Below, piece by piece: positions 54,741 to 64,000 of a DNA stretch of 64,000 bases (position 1 is its first letter; every line of letters starts with the position of its first letter). Source of the stretch: Pirellulaceae bacterium. Its GTDB lineage: Bacteria > Planctomycetota > Planctomycetia > Pirellulales > Pirellulaceae. The notes below the pieces were generated by a model. It was not told the DNA's origin and did no database searches. It was given only the letters and a program-made list of their open reading frames with translations. The position numbers and the translations under genes were made by a program. The stretch spans positions 806,001-870,000 of the forward strand of contig JAHBXS010000003.1 in the NCBI GenBank assembly GCA_019636375.1, given 5' to 3'.

Positions 54741-56717
54741 ATGAGCAAACAAAGAGTCGTGGTGGTTGGCGGCGGTTTGGCCGGATTGTCATGCACCATG
54801 AAGTTATGTGAACTTGGCATCAACGTCGATTTGATCAGCCTTGTCCCCGTGAAACGATCCCACAGTGTTTGCGCCCAGGGTGGGATCAACAGTTGCAACG
54901 ACCAAACTCGTCAGTTGGGAGACTCGGAGTGGTTGCACCTGGACGATACGGTTTACGGCGGGGACTTTTTGCAGCATCAACCACCGGTGAAAGAGATGGC
55001 CCTGTGGGGACCAAAAGTCATCGACTTGATGGACCGGCTCGGAGTTCCCTTTAACCGGACCGGAGAAGGGTTCATCGACCGCCGCCGCTTCGGTGGTACG
55101 CTTTACAAGCGAACGGCTTTTGCGGGGGCGACAACGGGCCAGCAGCTCCTCTATGCGTTGGACGAACAAGTCCGCCGCTGGGAGGTCGAGGGCCGCGTGC
55201 GAAAATTCGAGCATTGGGATTTTCTGGGCCCGGTGCTGAACGATTCCGGAGAATGCCGAGGAATCGTCGCTCAAAATTTGTTGTCGATGGAGATCAAGGC
55301 GTTGCCTGCGGATGCGGTCGTCATCGCCACGGGCGGACCAGGGCTCGTCTACGGTCGCTCCACGATGTCGGTTATGTGTACCGGCTCGGCGGCCAGCCGC
55401 TGCTTCCAAGCCGGCGCAAAATACGCCAATGCGGAATTCATTCAAGTTCACCCGACGGCAATTCCAGGTGCCGACAAACTCCGGTTGATGAGCGAGTCAG
55501 CTCGGGGCGAAGGGGGTCGGGTGTGGGTTCCTCGGACTCCTCAAGACCCTCGCGATCCCAAATCGATTCCAGACAGCGAACGATTCTATTTCCTGGAAGA
55601 ACGTTACCCCAAATACGGCAACCTTGTTCCTCGCGACATCGCGACGCGCGAGATTTTCGATGTCTGCGTCAATGAAGGTTTGAGCGTGGACAAGGAACGC
55701 TTGTGCGTTTATCTGGATTTGACTCACATCCCCAAAGCGGAACTTGACCGCAAGCTCGGCGGCATTTTGGATATCTATCAAAAATTCCAAGGGGTCGATC
55801 CTCGCAAAGTCCCGATGAAAATTTTCCCCGCCGTTCACTACTCGATGGGCGGACTGTGGGTCGATTACGAACGACATGCCGACGGGGGTTTGGTGGTAGG
55901 TCATCCACGCAATCAACAGACGAACATTCCCGGCCTGTTTGCGATTGGCGAATGCGACTACCAATACCACGGAGCCAATCGATTGGGGGCCAACTCGTTG
56001 CTGAGTTGCATCTTCAGCGGACTTCTAGTTGCTCCGAGTATCGAAACACTCATCAAGGCCAGCAAGCGGACGGCGGCTGAAGACTCCGCGAGCCTTTGCG
56101 AATCGGCACGCAACGAGCATCAGGCCCAGCACGACGGTCTGCTGTCCCGCACTGGTGGAAATGAGAACCCGTATTTGATTCATCGTGAACTCGGCGACGT
56201 CATGACCAAGGCCGCGACCGTCGTCCGCCGCAACGACCAACTCGCTTCCGCTTACGAGACGGTTTCGGAACTGCACGAGCGAGCCAAGCGTTGCAGTCTT
56301 TCGGACACGGGAACTTGGACCAACCAAAACGTGGCCTTCACACGCGGACTGCTCGACATGTTCCCGCTGGCCAAGTCGATTCTCAAGGGGGCGTTACAAC
56401 GAGACGAATGTCGCGGCGCTCACTATAAGCCCGATTTTGCGATGCCTTCTTTGAAATCCGATACACCGGAGGGCCGTCGCGTTGAGGCCGAAGCCTGGTG
56501 CGATGCTTTCGAAGCAAACACGCAGAAGTGGCTGAAGTCCACCATCGCCGTTCTCGACGGGGACCACCCGCAACTTTCTTACGAAGATGTCGATACCTCG
56601 ATCATCCCGCCGCGACCCCGACTGTACGGATTGGCTGGGGCGGAAGAAATCGATGCCGTCTGGAAGGAACGTGCTCAACAACGAGCCGCTGGAAAACAAC
56701 CGCAACCGGTTGGTTAA
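54741..56717 (+). CDS. sdhA: Succinate dehydrogenase flavoprotein subunit
   Basis: 658 residues. FAD-binding VVVVGGGLAGLSC at the N-terminus, His41 in RSHSVCAQGGIN for covalent FAD, then QVHPTAIPG, SESARGEGGRVWVPR (catalytic Arg) and GANRLGANSLLSCIFSGL. The C-terminal domain with KSTIAVLDGDHPQLSYEDVD and a short tail complete the family form. It oxidises succinate to fumarate in the TCA cycle and respiratory chain. The operon order sdhC-sdhA-sdhB is that of B-type enzymes. Confidence 0.95.
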   Translation: MSKQRVVVVGGGLAGLSCTMKLCELGINVDLISLVPVKRSHSVCAQGGINSCNDQTRQLGDSEWLHLDDTVYGGDFLQHQPPVKEMALWGPKVIDLMDRLGVPFNRTGEGFIDRRRFGGTLYKRTAFAGATTGQQLLYALDEQVRRWEVEGRVRKFEHWDFLGPVLNDSGECRGIVAQNLLSMEIKALPADAVVIATGGPGLVYGRSTMSVMCTGSAASRCFQAGAKYANAEFIQVHPTAIPGADKLRLMSESARGEGGRVWVPRTPQDPRDPKSIPDSERFYFLEERYPKYGNLVPRDIATREIFDVCVNEGLSVDKERLCVYLDLTHIPKAELDRKLGGILDIYQKFQGVDPRKVPMKIFPAVHYSMGGLWVDYERHADGGLVVGHPRNQQTNIPGLFAIGECDYQYHGANRLGANSLLSCIFSGLLVAPSIETLIKASKRTAAEDSASLCESARNEHQAQHDGLLSRTGGNENPYLIHRELGDVMTKAATVVRRNDQLASAYETVSELHERAKRCSLSDTGTWTNQNVAFTRGLLDMFPLAKSILKGALQRDECRGAHYKPDFAMPSLKSDTPEGRRVEAEAWCDAFEANTQKWLKSTIAVLDGDHPQLSYEDVDTSIIPPRPRLYGLAGAEEIDAVWKERAQQRAAGKQPQPVG

Positions 56718-56795
56718 ATCGCTCGACGACTCGGTGTTTTTCAGCCTATCACCAACTTTATTGAAAACAGTTTTCACCATCACAAAGGTTCAACC

Positions 56796-57641
56796 ATGAT
56801 CAAAGACGCCTACGGAGAAACACTGCGACACTTCACCGTGAAAGTCCAACGGCAGTCTGCTCCACAGACCAAGCCGTATTGGGAGACCTTTCGCGTCGAG
56901 TACGAGTCGGACATGAACATCATCAGCGTTTTGCAAAAAATCGCTGCGATGTCGCAAACGGCCGACGGGAAATCGACCACGCCAGTTGCCTGGGACTGTG
57001 GCTGTTTGGAAGAGGTCTGCGGCGCGTGCACGATGGTCATCAACGGGCGGGTTCGTCAAAGTTGTTCGGCGCTAGTTGATCGCTTGCTGGAAGAGAACAA
57101 AGAAATCACTTTGGAACCAATGACCAAGTTCCCAGTTGTTCGCGACCTCGTGGTTGATCGCTCGCGATTATTCCACAACTTAAAACGAGTCAAAGCTTGG
57201 GTGCCGGTCGATACCTACTACGACATGGGCCCCGGCCCCCAACAGCCTCGCCAACAGCAGGAAGAAAACTATCCGCTCAGCGAATGCATGAGCTGCGGCT
57301 GCTGCCTGGACGCTTGCCCGCAATTCACGAAAGTGGAATTGACGCGACTCCCCAAGGAAACCGACGCGGAGTTCGAGGCTCGCAAAGCGGCTGCCTACGA
57401 TACGTCTTTTGTTGGCCCCCACGCCATCAGTCAGGCGATGTTGTTCAACAACCATCCGACGGGTAAAAACATTGCGGGCGAACGCCTGGAAGCCCTTTCG
57501 GAACCGGGGGGTCTGCAAGTCTGCGGGAACGCGCAAAACTGCGTCGCGGTTTGCCCCAAAAAGATTCCGTTGACGACTTCGATTGGTCGGGCCGGGCGGG
57601 CGGTGACACTGCATAAACTCAAGAAATGGTTTGGCCGATAG
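56796..57641 (+). CDS. sdhB: Succinate dehydrogenase iron-sulfur subunit
   Basis: 281 residues. The 2Fe-2S site is Cys70-x4-Cys75-x2-Cys78-x11-Cys90 (DCGCLEEVCGACTM). The 4Fe-4S and 3Fe-4S sites are in CMSCGCCLDACPQF and CGNAQNCVAVCPKKIPL. It moves electrons from SdhA to the membrane subunit. It starts 79 bases after sdhA. The N-terminal ferredoxin fold and helical C-terminal domain are of normal length. Confidence 0.95.
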   Translation: MIKDAYGETLRHFTVKVQRQSAPQTKPYWETFRVEYESDMNIISVLQKIAAMSQTADGKSTTPVAWDCGCLEEVCGACTMVINGRVRQSCSALVDRLLEENKEITLEPMTKFPVVRDLVVDRSRLFHNLKRVKAWVPVDTYYDMGPGPQQPRQQQEENYPLSECMSCGCCLDACPQFTKVELTRLPKETDAEFEARKAAAYDTSFVGPHAISQAMLFNNHPTGKNIAGERLEALSEPGGLQVCGNAQNCVAVCPKKIPLTTSIGRAGRAVTLHKLKKWFGR

Positions 57642-57788
57642 CCCGCCATCTTTCCGACGATTATCATATTAAGGGGCGTGCTGCGGGATTGCTCTGCGGC
57701 AGCGCCCCTGAATTTTTGCGCTCCCTGAACGGGGGTTGGGGATTTGCGACGGCGCCCCAAAGTAAACTCGAATAACCTCAGGCTCAAT

Positions 57789-58544
57789 ATGCAGTTTCAC
57801 TTTTTGGGGACGACGGGCTATCATCCCAATCGCCGCCGCGATACGGCGTGTTTTATGATCCCTGAGCTCGGGGTGATCCTCGATGCGGGGACGGGGATGT
57901 TTCGCGCTCGAGACCTCATTCAAACTCCGGATTTGCATATCTTTTTGTCCCACACCCATTTAGATCATATCGTGGGACTTACGTTTTTGCTGGATGTGCT
58001 GCATCAAAAGAATGTCTCGTCGGTCACCGTCTATGTCGATCCAGAAAAACGAGCGGCCATTGAGCAGCATTTGTTTCACAAAGATATTTTTCCTGTCGCG
58101 CCGCCATTTAAGTTTGCCGAATTGAGGGGCGGTCCCGACGCGCCTTCGGTATCGCTACCTGGTGGGGGAACATTGCGAGCGTTCCCGCTGAAGCATCCCG
58201 GAGGTTGTCTAGGGTTTCGCCTTGACTGGCCGGAAACGAGTTTGGCCTACGTCACAGACACCACGGCAGATCTCGCTGCGCCCTACGTTCAAGAAATTGA
58301 AGATGTGCAACTCCTCGTACACGAATGTTATTTTCCGGATGGATTCGAGGACCTCGCCGAATTGACGGGGCACAGTTGTTTGACTCCGGTAGCGAAGGTG
58401 GCCGCTGCCTGTCGAGCCCGGCAAACATGTCTGGTGCATCTGTCGCCACTGGAGGAAAGCGACGGGTTCTTGGACTTGGCTTCCGTCGCTGGGATCTACC
58501 CCAAGCTCAAAATTCCTGAAGACGGCGAGTTCGTGACGTTCTAA
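57789..58544 (+). CDS. MBL-fold metallo-hydrolase, ribonuclease Z-like
   Basis: 251 residues from the ATG at 57789; a TTG at 57744 is a less likely start. Metal site His55-x-His57-x-Asp59-His60 in LSHTHLDH, Asp in YVTDTTADL, and late His in TGHS and LVHLSPLEE. The fold, MQFHFLGTTGYHPN and a flexible middle match the RNase Z/arylsulfatase branch of the MBL superfamily. The substrate cannot be told; the RNase Z exosite arm is not obvious. It stands alone between sdhB and a convergent gene. Confidence 0.8.
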   Translation: MQFHFLGTTGYHPNRRRDTACFMIPELGVILDAGTGMFRARDLIQTPDLHIFLSHTHLDHIVGLTFLLDVLHQKNVSSVTVYVDPEKRAAIEQHLFHKDIFPVAPPFKFAELRGGPDAPSVSLPGGGTLRAFPLKHPGGCLGFRLDWPETSLAYVTDTTADLAAPYVQEIEDVQLLVHECYFPDGFEDLAELTGHSCLTPVAKVAAACRARQTCLVHLSPLEESDGFLDLASVAGIYPKLKIPEDGEFVTF

Positions 58545-58578
58545 GTTGGCGAACGTCTTGCGTTGACGTTGTTTGGAA

Positions 58579-60618
58579 TTAGCGTTTGGGAATCTCGAGC
58601 GCTGCCGAAATTGTGACCGGATTGACCGTCAATTTTTCGTTGCCTAAGGTGACGGTGACTTTGGTATTTTGGATTTCTTCGAGCAAGATCAACCAGCGAG
58701 TGCCACGGCCCAATACAAATCGCTCTGGATCGATGGGGATCGAAAAAGCCTGTTCCCCTTCGACAATTCTCACAAAGCTGGCCGTTTGTCCAAGCGTTGC
58801 GGCGTGAACGACATCGACGTAAGCCAGAATTGGGGCATTGGGAAGTTTTCCTGAAACACCCACACCTGCCAGGGCATGAATTTGATTGATGATGGTCAAC
58901 CCCGGCGAATCGATCAACGGCTTGCATTCCGTTCGCCAATGATTGACTTGTTGGGTCAGAGCGATTTCCTCGGCTAACCGCATTTCGCCGGACTCCAATC
59001 GCAGGGTGTCTTTTGCGAGTTGAAGTTTTTGCAAGAGTTCGACGACTTGCCCGAGTTGGGTTTGGTCTTTGGGGATCCAATCGAACACCATGCAGTGCCG
59101 CCCTGCGAGATTCAAATCACGACTCAATTCATGCCGCGCACTGGTGGGAGGAAGTTGCTCGACATTGGGAATTTTTGGTAGCCCCGCGTCTGCTAACTCT
59201 AAAGCGTCGGGGTCTGCATCCGGAATCTCCGAGTCTGCTGCCAACTCTCGAATCCGTTGGCCGATAGGGAGTGGATCAGACTTGCCGACTTGGGCCATGA
59301 GTTGGCGGATTTCTGCACCGGAACTGATAATCGCCTGCTTGCCCTGTGTCCCCTTGGTGACGACCCCGTGAATTTCTCCTTCCTCGGAAAACACGGTCCC
59401 GCCGGGCAAAAGGTCGATGGCCGCGTCGAGTACCATCCATCCGCGATCGGTAGCTAGCCCCTGATCACCAATCGTCTTCAGGACACTTTCGCTAAGCTCA
59501 CCGCCGTAGGATTCTTGGGCAAGTTTCCCTTCGCTGAGCCACGCTACCTTCGTCATTTCGGGTGGAGTGGCAATCAATAAATGCACTCCGGCGACGGGTG
59601 GTTTTTCTGCAACTTTTAAAGGAGAAATGACATCCACCAGCTTGCGGTTGATTTGCACGATGGCTAAATCGGTTGCCTCGTCGTAGGCCAAGATCGACTT
59701 GCAAGTATCCGTTACTCCCATCAAGTTCACGTTATATTCGATCTGATTGGGGGCCAGTCGACAAAGAACTTGCTCGGCATTTTTGATTGCCGAATAGCTG
59801 GTGACAATCCAACCTCGCGAATCGATCAAGGTTCCTGTCGCCCGAACGACTTCCCCTTGCCGCGAGATTCGCAACTCAAAGACCGAAGGGTAGATTTTTG
59901 TCCACAGAATATTAGCCTCGCGCGATGTGAAGAACAAAAATTTAGCTGCCCCGTAGGTAGCCAGGGTCTCCTGGGGAGCTGCGGGCTCGGTGTCCGTTGC
60001 CGCTTCTTCGGTTGGAGTCGCTGGAGCAGAAGACTGGATGACATCGGTATTGGCCGACTTCTCATTCACAACATCTGACGAATTCTCATTATCAAGATTT
60101 GCGGCAGCGTTGTTTCTGACCAAAAAAAACACCGCGGCTCCAACCCCAACACTCAACAAGAGTGCAAATATCGTAAACAGGATTCTCATGCGACGAATCC
60201 GGCGACGATAGTCCGAATATTGCATCACCCCACGCTTTTTTTCACCGCGAGGGTCCGCAGGAATCACAAACTGACGATCACCTGGATCCTCGTTCGCGGC
60301 GTTGGCATCAGGAATCTCAACTTCAAGTTGTTCGAAAGGGTTCCGCGCTTTGGGAGGATTGTTTTCGCCTTGGTTGAGACTAGATTTTTTCGCTGTTGGA
60401 ACCGGTAACGGCGGCGGAACGATGGGCACGAGTGAATCGGGCTCAGAATTCGAAGTAGATTGTTTTTCTTTGACAGGCTCCGCATTTTCAGGGTTGAATT
60501 TCTGTCGGCATTGCCCGCACTCGATCGCGTCTGAGGAGTCACCCAAGCCCGCCTCAGATGCCCCCTCAAAGGTCACCATCGCCTCGCAAATCGGACACTC
60601 TGCTCGAAATAAACTCAC
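58579..60618 (-). CDS. Membrane protein with zinc ribbon and degenerate trypsin-like domain
   Basis: 679 residues from the GTG at 60618 (TTG at 60621 is next to it). An N-terminal zinc ribbon (CPIC and CGQC about 25 residues apart) in the cytoplasm, a Pro/Asn-rich linker, one membrane helix (about 145-168), then a periplasmic trypsin-like domain. The catalytic His position reads VTSYSAI (Ser), the Asp is kept (ATDLAIVQI), and the Ser position reads LLPGGTVF (Pro). It is therefore a pseudoprotease. A helical and a beta-rich part (lacking family) make up the end. It may couple an outer signal to the inner zinc ribbon. Confidence 0.7.
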   Translation of the reverse strand: MSLFRAECPICEAMVTFEGASEAGLGDSSDAIECGQCRQKFNPENAEPVKEKQSTSNSEPDSLVPIVPPPLPVPTAKKSSLNQGENNPPKARNPFEQLEVEIPDANAANEDPGDRQFVIPADPRGEKKRGVMQYSDYRRRIRRMRILFTIFALLLSVGVGAAVFFLVRNNAAANLDNENSSDVVNEKSANTDVIQSSAPATPTEEAATDTEPAAPQETLATYGAAKFLFFTSREANILWTKIYPSVFELRISRQGEVVRATGTLIDSRGWIVTSYSAIKNAEQVLCRLAPNQIEYNVNLMGVTDTCKSILAYDEATDLAIVQINRKLVDVISPLKVAEKPPVAGVHLLIATPPEMTKVAWLSEGKLAQESYGGELSESVLKTIGDQGLATDRGWMVLDAAIDLLPGGTVFSEEGEIHGVVTKGTQGKQAIISSGAEIRQLMAQVGKSDPLPIGQRIRELAADSEIPDADPDALELADAGLPKIPNVEQLPPTSARHELSRDLNLAGRHCMVFDWIPKDQTQLGQVVELLQKLQLAKDTLRLESGEMRLAEEIALTQQVNHWRTECKPLIDSPGLTIINQIHALAGVGVSGKLPNAPILAYVDVVHAATLGQTASFVRIVEGEQAFSIPIDPERFVLGRGTRWLILLEEIQNTKVTVTLGNEKLTVNPVTISAALEIPKR

Positions 60619-60671
60619 CAACCCGCCCCTTTTTTGCTTACTCTTTATTTGGAATCATGAAATTCTATTCG

Positions 60672-61709
60672 CTAGCTTGATTGGGGGAAATATTGCTCGA
60701 CGACGGCGTGGAATTCGGCGGGGTTGGCCACGTGGGCAACATGGGTCCGAAAGTGCCTTGCTCCAGGGCGGCCTTGAGCGTAACAACAAGCGTACTTGCG
60801 CATGAGGACGGTCCCTTTTTCTTCGCCAAAGCGTTCCACAATCATCGCGTAATGCCGCAACATGCAATCGCGCTGCTGTTCAGGAGTTGGGTCCGGAGGA
60901 ATCGGCTCGCCGCGCAAGGCGGCTGCGGCCTGAGCGAATAACCAGGGCCGCCCCAATGACGCCCGCGCGATCATCACACCATCAATATCGAAATTCTTAA
61001 ACACCTCGACAACACGCTCTGCCGAATCAAGGTCGCCGTTGCCGATGAGGGGGATTCGTTTGAGATGAGGTTTGATCGCCGAAATCCGCTCCCAGTCGGC
61101 TTGGCCGCTGAACATGTCCGCCGCCGTGCGACCATGAACGGTCAGCGCCGCCGCACCGGCGCCTTCGATGACCTGGGCAACGTCGTTGGCCACAATCTGA
61201 TCGCGGGTGCATCCCAAACGAATCTTGGCCGTCACGGGAGTTGGCGCGCAGGCGGCCACAAGTCGCTCGACGATTCGGCCAATGCGATCTGGTTCCCGCA
61301 ACAAGTACGAACCACTATGAGCTTTTTCTGTTACCTTTTTCACCGGGCAGCCGAAATTGATATCGACAATCGATACTCGGTATTCTTCTACCAAACGTCG
61401 TCCAACGCGGGCCATTGTGTCTGGGTCGTTGTCCCAAATCTGAACGGCTAACGGTCGGGCCTCATCGGCGACTCCCCACAGCCGGTCGGGGTTTTCCGCG
61501 CGTTCGTCCATCCAGACAAAACCGCGCGCGTTGACCATCTCGGTTGCTTGGAGTCCGACACCGCCATATTCCCGCACGATCTGACGGAAGGCGTAATTGG
61601 TGAACCCAGCCATCGGGGCTTGTAAGATCGGCGGATCGACCACCAAAGGACCGATCTTGATCGGCGGGGCGAGAGGCGTCGTCGGTTGTTTTTCGGGAGC
61701 GTAGGTCAT
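60672..61709 (-). CDS. dusB: tRNA-dihydrouridine synthase (DusB-type)
   Basis: 345 residues from the ATG at 61709 (MTYAPEKQ), a start that avoids overlap with the divergent icd. FMN-binding TIM barrel: [29 protein letters not shown] with the catalytic Cys121, [22 protein letters not shown] and [14 protein letters not shown]. It reduces uridine in tRNA. A DusB assignment rests on [12 protein letters not shown]; DusA or DusC is less likely. The C-terminal helical domain ends in PQSS. Confidence 0.9.
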   Translation of the reverse strand: MTYAPEKQPTTPLAPPIKIGPLVVDPPILQAPMAGFTNYAFRQIVREYGGVGLQATEMVNARGFVWMDERAENPDRLWGVADEARPLAVQIWDNDPDTMARVGRRLVEEYRVSIVDINFGCPVKKVTEKAHSGSYLLREPDRIGRIVERLVAACAPTPVTAKIRLGCTRDQIVANDVAQVIEGAGAAALTVHGRTAADMFSGQADWERISAIKPHLKRIPLIGNGDLDSAERVVEVFKNFDIDGVMIARASLGRPWLFAQAAAALRGEPIPPDPTPEQQRDCMLRHYAMIVERFGEEKGTVLMRKYACCYAQGRPGARHFRTHVAHVANPAEFHAVVEQYFPQSS

Positions 61710-61899
61710 TGCTCTATCTTCGAAGATGAGGGGGCGTGCGCCAAGGTCTTTTGTGAGCCTATCAACAGAATGGTCAACTTCTATCCTGCAAGTCAAATTG
61801 TTGCGACATGCTGTCGCCCAACTCGTCAAAAGCCGCCAATTTCGCTACATTAGTTGCCGTAAATCCTCGTTTCTTGACCACTTTTTCCCCGTAGGTTTC

Positions 61900-63123
61900 A
61901 TGAGCAAAATCAAAGTAGCAAACCCCGTTGTTGAACTCGATGGCGATGAAATGACCCGTATCATTTGGGCCTTCATCAAGGAGAAACTGATTCTCCCCTA
62001 TCTCGACCTGGACATTAAGTACTTTGATTTGGGTATCGAATATCGCGATCAAACTAACGACCAAGTGACGATTGATTGTGCCGAAGCGATCAAACACTAC
62101 AACGTGGGGATCAAGTGTGCCACGATCACTCCCGACGAAGCTCGCGTCAAAGAATTCGACCTCAAACAAATGTGGAAGTCCCCCAACGGGACGATCCGCA
62201 ACATCTTGGACGGGACCGTATTCCGCGAGCCGATCATTATCCAGAACATTCCGCGCCTCGTGCCGCATTGGCGAAAACCGATCTGCATTGGCCGACATGC
62301 GTTTGGGGACCAATACCGCGCGACAGATTTTGTGGTTCCCGGACCTGGCAAGCTGACCGTGAGCTTCACCGGTGCCAACGGCGAGACGATTTCTCATGAC
62401 GTGTATGACTTCAAGGGTGGCGGAGTTGCCCTGGCGATGTACAACACCGACGAGTCGATTCGCGGCTTCGCTCGCTCGTGTTTCAACATGGCCCTGCAAA
62501 AAAAATGGCCGCTGTACCTTTCGACCAAAAACACGATCCTGAAGAAATACGACGGTCGCTTCAAGGACTTGTTCCAAGAAATTTATGACAACGAATTCCA
62601 GGCTGCCTTTGAGGCCGAAAAACTGACCTACGAGCATCGCTTGATCGACGACATGGTCGCCGCGTGCCTCAAGTGGGAAGGGGGCTTTGTATGGGCCTGC
62701 AAGAATTACGATGGCGACGTGCAGTCCGACACCGTTGCTCAAGGGTTTGGTTCGTTGGGCTTGATGACCTCGGTGCTCGTGACCCCAGACGGCAAGACGA
62801 TGGAAGCCGAAGCGGCTCACGGAACTGTCACGCGTCACTACCGCATGCACCAACAAGGGAAGCCGACTTCGACGAACCCGATCGCTTCGATTTTTGCTTG
62901 GACTCGTGGCCTCGCCCATCGCGCTCGCTTGGATAACAACCAAGCCCTGGCCAAATTCTGTGAGGATTTGGAGCAAGTCTGTATTCAGACTGTCGAAAGT
63001 GGCAAGATGACCAAGGACCTTGCCGCCTGCATTCACGGCGAGAGCGTCAAGTCTGAGCACTACCTAAACACGGAAGAGTTCCTCGCCGCCATCGACGAGG
63101 GCCTTCGCAACAAAATGGGATAG
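61900..63123 (+). CDS. icd: NADP-dependent isocitrate dehydrogenase, eukaryote-type
   Basis: 407 residues from the ATG at 61900 ([20 protein letters not shown]). The frame is open to 61726, but that part is not protein-like. It belongs to the dimeric NADP-IDH subfamily of eukaryotes and some bacteria: [56 protein letters not shown] and [13 protein letters not shown]. It makes 2-oxoglutarate and NADPH in the TCA cycle, complementing the sdh operon nearby. It is divergent from dusB. Confidence 0.95.
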   Translation: MSKIKVANPVVELDGDEMTRIIWAFIKEKLILPYLDLDIKYFDLGIEYRDQTNDQVTIDCAEAIKHYNVGIKCATITPDEARVKEFDLKQMWKSPNGTIRNILDGTVFREPIIIQNIPRLVPHWRKPICIGRHAFGDQYRATDFVVPGPGKLTVSFTGANGETISHDVYDFKGGGVALAMYNTDESIRGFARSCFNMALQKKWPLYLSTKNTILKKYDGRFKDLFQEIYDNEFQAAFEAEKLTYEHRLIDDMVAACLKWEGGFVWACKNYDGDVQSDTVAQGFGSLGLMTSVLVTPDGKTMEAEAAHGTVTRHYRMHQQGKPTSTNPIASIFAWTRGLAHRARLDNNQALAKFCEDLEQVCIQTVESGKMTKDLAACIHGESVKSEHYLNTEEFLAAIDEGLRNKMG

Positions 63124-63165
63124 ATCGATCCGACAGGCTACGATTAATTTGAAACGTTTGGTGGC

Positions 63166-63732
63166 CTATTCGGGGTTGTCGATCAGATCCTGAAGGCGGG
63201 CAGCTAGTGGTGCGGGATATCGATCAGGCCAATTTGCATCGATGAGTCCGACACCTAGCATGTCCAATAAATGGACTTGATCCTTTCGCCGATACGACGT
63301 CAGTTTCATCTGTACGAGTTTTTCTAGTGACAAGACACAGAAGATGTCACCGTGATCAACGTCTTCCACATCGGGTGCTGCGGCCAAGTCGTCGGCCTTC
63401 ACGCGCTCGTCCGCATAGATCACATGCACGGCAGAACTGGGCAAGGCGTCAGGGCTGTCCAGCAAGATCGGTATTCCAATGGTCTCGGCATAATGAAAAC
63501 CAGCCTTTTTGGCTGCGTCGATCACTTGCGGCATGTCTAGTCTTCGGAGCAGAATGTCAACATTTTTGGTGAATCGCACGGCCCCCTCGTCGACTCGCCC
63601 CACCCATTCAGCCACGGCATTGCCGCCGATCACCGCGTAGGGGATACCAGCTTCGTTTAAGACGGCCGTGATTTTCAGCAAACGGGCGCGAACTTTTTCT
63701 ATCGCCATCGCCACACGCTCCCACCCTCGCAT
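63166..63732 (-). CDS. Nucleotidyltransferase-like protein
   Basis: 188 residues from the ATG at 63732; a TTG at 63777 would add 15. The core IPYAVIGGNAVAEWVGRVDEGAVRFTKNVDILLRR is the GG…DxD-type pattern of nucleotidyltransferase folds of the AbiEii/MNT kind, where the T-DVDILL Asp positions read KNVDILL. One Asp is therefore replaced, and activity is doubtful. No HEPN or AbiEi partner is adjacent, so a toxin role is unproven. It ends 42 bases from the icd stop, convergent with it. Confidence 0.6.
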   Translation of the reverse strand: MRGWERVAMAIEKVRARLLKITAVLNEAGIPYAVIGGNAVAEWVGRVDEGAVRFTKNVDILLRRLDMPQVIDAAKKAGFHYAETIGIPILLDSPDALPSSAVHVIYADERVKADDLAAAPDVEDVDHGDIFCVLSLEKLVQMKLTSYRRKDQVHLLDMLGVGLIDANWPDRYPAPLAARLQDLIDNPE

Positions 63733-63926
63733 TCGGGCCTCGCCGTGAATCGCCGTGATGTCTGTTTCGGGGTTCAATGCTAAGTTTCCAGATTCACCGA
63801 CATTTCAAATCAACCGTCACCGCAAGACCTTGGCAAAGCACAAACGGCTATCGAGCAAAGATCATGTTCTACCACCTTTGCTCGAAAAAACAAACTTTCG
63901 TCAAGCTGGCAATGGACCCACGCCCG

Positions 63927-64000
63927 TTATTCGATGGCGGTGGATGCTTTTTGCTCCTCCACGGTTTCGCGAATATGATCCAGCACGCGCAAGTGGATTC
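63927..64000 (-). CDS. C-terminal end of a gene running in from the right
   Basis: On the minus strand, 24 codons are open up to a TAA at 63927-63929: HLRVLDHIRETVEEQKA and then STAIE. The helical, charged sequence reads as a real protein end. Nothing more can be said about identity, as only the last residues are in the window. Confidence 0.45.
   Translation of the reverse strand, partial: IHLRVLDHIRETVEEQKASTAIE

Noticed and set aside
61774..63060. 428-codon open frame antisense to icd
   Set aside because: The plus-strand IDH is unmistakable, and the antisense frame has no recognisable domain.

Overview
The window reads as chromosomal DNA of a planctomycete (Planctomycetota, most like the Pirellulales). 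The evidence is family content: a four-gene set of a Tat-exported DUF1501 protein, a pre-peptidase C-terminal (PPC) protein, a DUF1549/DUF1553 protein and a cytochrome c/WD40 protein; a secreted protein with an LEPRxLL-like N-terminus; menaquinone synthesis by the futalosine route; many secreted proteins of unknown role; and several families of intergenic palindromes. No rRNA, tRNA or CRISPR array was seen. Positions, motifs and start choices were worked out by reading the sequence; family names are recognition by eye, not database results.

Layout. 1-8321 (minus) is the DUF1501/PPC/DUF1549-DUF1553/WD40 operon, whose last gene runs off the left edge. 8322-13610 is an accessory segment. It holds a plus-strand two-gene module, an AAA+ ATPase with a C-terminal helix-turn-helix overlapping a subtilisin-like protease. 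The pair resembles IetA/IetS, a toxin-antitoxin and anti-phage type. It is flanked by gene-free DNA with a 51-base pyrimidine run on one side and dispersed repeats on the other. 13611-17974 (minus) carries a membrane-anchored unknown, a small NrtS-like protein, a C25-type peptidase, a lytic transglycosylase gene interrupted by an in-frame TAG, and a small secreted protein. 18423-27981 holds a degenerate trypsin-like protein, an M3 peptidase, a ketosynthase-like protein without its catalytic Cys, a secreted unknown and a VWA protein.

28267-36168 (plus) is an information-processing block: an orphan ABC ATPase, nusA, infB, rbfA, an endonuclease III-like protein with a histone H1-like tail, and a YebC-family gene. 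36218-40291 (minus) has an ArsM-type methyltransferase, a cation/proton antiporter and a TPR lipoprotein. 40874-45437 (minus) is a menaquinone operon (menG, ubiX-like, ubiA/mqnP-like, a secreted amidohydrolase, mqnE), divergent from comB. 46312-47566 is a RAYT-type transposase between two arrays of REP-like palindromes. 47556-53728 contains a DUF3179-like protein, a PepSY protein, a repeat protein and a vanadium-dependent haloperoxidase. 53908-57641 is sdhCAB. The right end has an MBL-fold hydrolase, a second degenerate trypsin-like protein, a dihydrouridine synthase, icd, a nucleotidyltransferase-like gene and the tail of one more gene.

The best candidate for an unusual biological system is the ATPase/protease module at 9287-12665. 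Other notable items are the REP/RAYT locus, the catalytically dead ketosynthase, the histone-tailed endonuclease III-like protein and the broken transglycosylase gene.
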